A stretch of DNA of 6,038 nt from Gemmatimonadota bacterium (GTDB taxonomy: Bacteria; Gemmatimonadota; Gemmatimonadetes; Gemmatimonadales; GWC2-71-9): NCBI GenBank assembly GCA_003221985.1, contig QHUQ01000067.1, positions 1-6,038 on the forward strand, in the 5' to 3' direction. The position numbers and the translations under genes were made by a program. The notes beneath the pieces are model-generated. The model was not told where the DNA came from and made no database searches. It saw only the letters and a list, made by a program, of their open reading frames with translations. The number at the start of each line of letters is the position of its first letter. The first letter of the stretch is position 1. Below, piece after piece: positions 5,344 through 6,038 of the stretch.

Positions 5344-6038
5344 CTAGAGATTATTGCGCTTGAGTTCGGCGACGGCGAAGTCCGCCGCCCGCGCCGTGAG
5401 CGCCATGTAGGTAAGCGATGGATTCGGACAAGCCGTCGATGCCATGCAGGAGCCGTCCGTCACGAACACGTTGGGAGCGTCCCACACCTGGTTGTGCGCG
5501 TTGAGGACCGATGTTTTGGGATCTCGGCCCATGCGCGCCGTCCCCATTTCGTGGATCCCCATCCCCGGCCAGTAGCCGTTGTCGTACGTGCGGACGTCCT
5601 TCACTCCGGCAGCTTCGAGCATCTCCGCCATGTCGTTCATCATGTCCTTGCGCATCATGCGCTCGTTCTCGCCGGTGGCGCAGTCGATCGCGAGCACCGG
5701 CAGCCCCCACTTGTCCTTCTTCGACGTGTCGATGGACACCTTGTTCGCGGGATTGGGCAGCATCTCTCCAAAGGCCGTGCCGCCGATCGTCCACGCCCCT
5801 GGCTGCGCCGCGGCGTCCTTGAACGCACCGCCCACGCCGAGCTCGGCCACCGCGCGTGACCACCCCTGTCGGCTCGCGCCGCCCTGGTAGCCGAAGCCGC
5901 GCAGGTACTCCCGCTTGTCGCCGAGGAGATTGCGATAGCGCGGGATGTAGAATCCCGTCGGGCGCCGCCCGTAAACGTTCTTGTCGTCGAGCCCTTCGAT
6001 TCTGCCGGACGCGCCCGCACGGAAGTGGTGATCCATGA
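5344..6038 (-). CDS. GMC family oxidoreductase, probable sugar/polyol dehydrogenase large subunit (partial, N-terminus outside window)
   Basis: This is the C-terminal ~231 residues of an FAD-dependent GMC oxidoreductase (full proteins are about 550-580); the frame is open to the right edge, so the FAD-binding Rossmann N-terminus is not in the window. Numbering from the internal Met at 6036, the catalytic His is in GIHEMGTARMGRDP (H162) and the paired Asn in CPNPSLTYMALTARAA (N205). NVFVTDGSCMAST (189-201) is the conserved FAD-contact segment before it. Residues 91-125 (from EMLPNP onward) are part of the substrate domain. These features match the gluconate/2-ketogluconate and related sugar-alcohol dehydrogenase branch, which oxidises its substrate in the periplasm and feeds electrons to a cytochrome c or quinone. 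The subunit-3 gene follows after 8 bases. A cytochrome c gene, often part of this complex, could lie outside the window. The exact substrate cannot be deduced. Confidence 0.93.
   Translation of the reverse strand, partial: MDHHFRAGASGRIEGLDDKNVYGRRPTGFYIPRYRNLLGDKREYLRGFGYQGGASRQGWSRAVAELGVGGAFKDAAAQPGAWTIGGTAFGEMLPNPANKVSIDTSKKDKWGLPVLAIDCATGENERMMRKDMMNDMAEMLEAAGVKDVRTYDNGYWPGMGIHEMGTARMGRDPKTSVLNAHNQVWDAPNVFVTDGSCMASTACPNPSLTYMALTARAADFAVAELKRNNL

Noticed and set aside
5494..5890. Plus-strand open frames opposite the GMC oxidoreductase
   Set aside because: They are shadows of a gene with clear catalytic His and Asn motifs; none has a recognisable domain or a ribosome site.
1..6038. tRNA, rRNA, CRISPR arrays, insertion sequences or long repeats
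   Set aside because: No such structures were seen on reading through both strands; nearly all sequence is accounted for by protein genes.

Overview
The window is a high-GC (roughly two-thirds G+C by eye) bacterial chromosome segment with tightly packed genes. It looks like a soil or sediment bacterium. The pairing of a GMC oxidoreductase with a Tat-exported gluconate-dehydrogenase-subunit-3 protein, together with a Tat-exported sugar-binding protein, would fit phyla such as Gemmatimonadota, Acidobacteriota or Rokubacteria. That placement is a guess from gene style, not a phylogenetic result.

Layout. (1) Positions 1-3224, minus strand: a CUT1-type ABC importer operon transcribed in the order ATPase, MalF-like permease, MalG-like permease, substrate-binding protein (the last runs off the left edge). 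Both internal junctions are 4-base GTGA start/stop overlaps, and the binding-protein gene follows 4 bases after the last permease. (2) Positions 3225-3348: a divergent intergenic region holding promoters for both directions and an 8-bp palindrome. (3) Positions 3349-4189, plus strand: two overlapping genes, a small protein resembling the Mrr/restriction-endonuclease fold with apparently degraded catalytic residues, and a 96-residue protein of unknown function. (4) Positions 4194-4309 and perhaps slightly beyond, plus strand: a frameshifted remnant of a DUF971/gamma-butyrobetaine-hydroxylase N-terminal zinc domain. (5) Positions 4324-4704, minus strand: a retropepsin-like aspartic protease of 126 residues. 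(6) Positions 4760-6038, minus strand: a GMC-family FAD oxidoreductase (C-terminal part only; it enters from the right edge) followed 8 bases later by its probable Tat-exported partner subunit.

How they work together: the importer genes form one complete transporter (binding protein, two permeases, ATPase) for a sugar or similar polyol/glycerophosphodiester-type solute; the substrate cannot be read from the sequence. The GMC protein and the subunit-3 protein are expected to form a periplasmic sugar or polyol dehydrogenase that passes electrons to the respiratory chain. A common theme of carbohydrate uptake and oxidation is possible, but the two blocks are separated by unrelated genes. I did not find a novel multi-gene system; the most unusual content lies in the small plus-strand cluster at 3349-4309.
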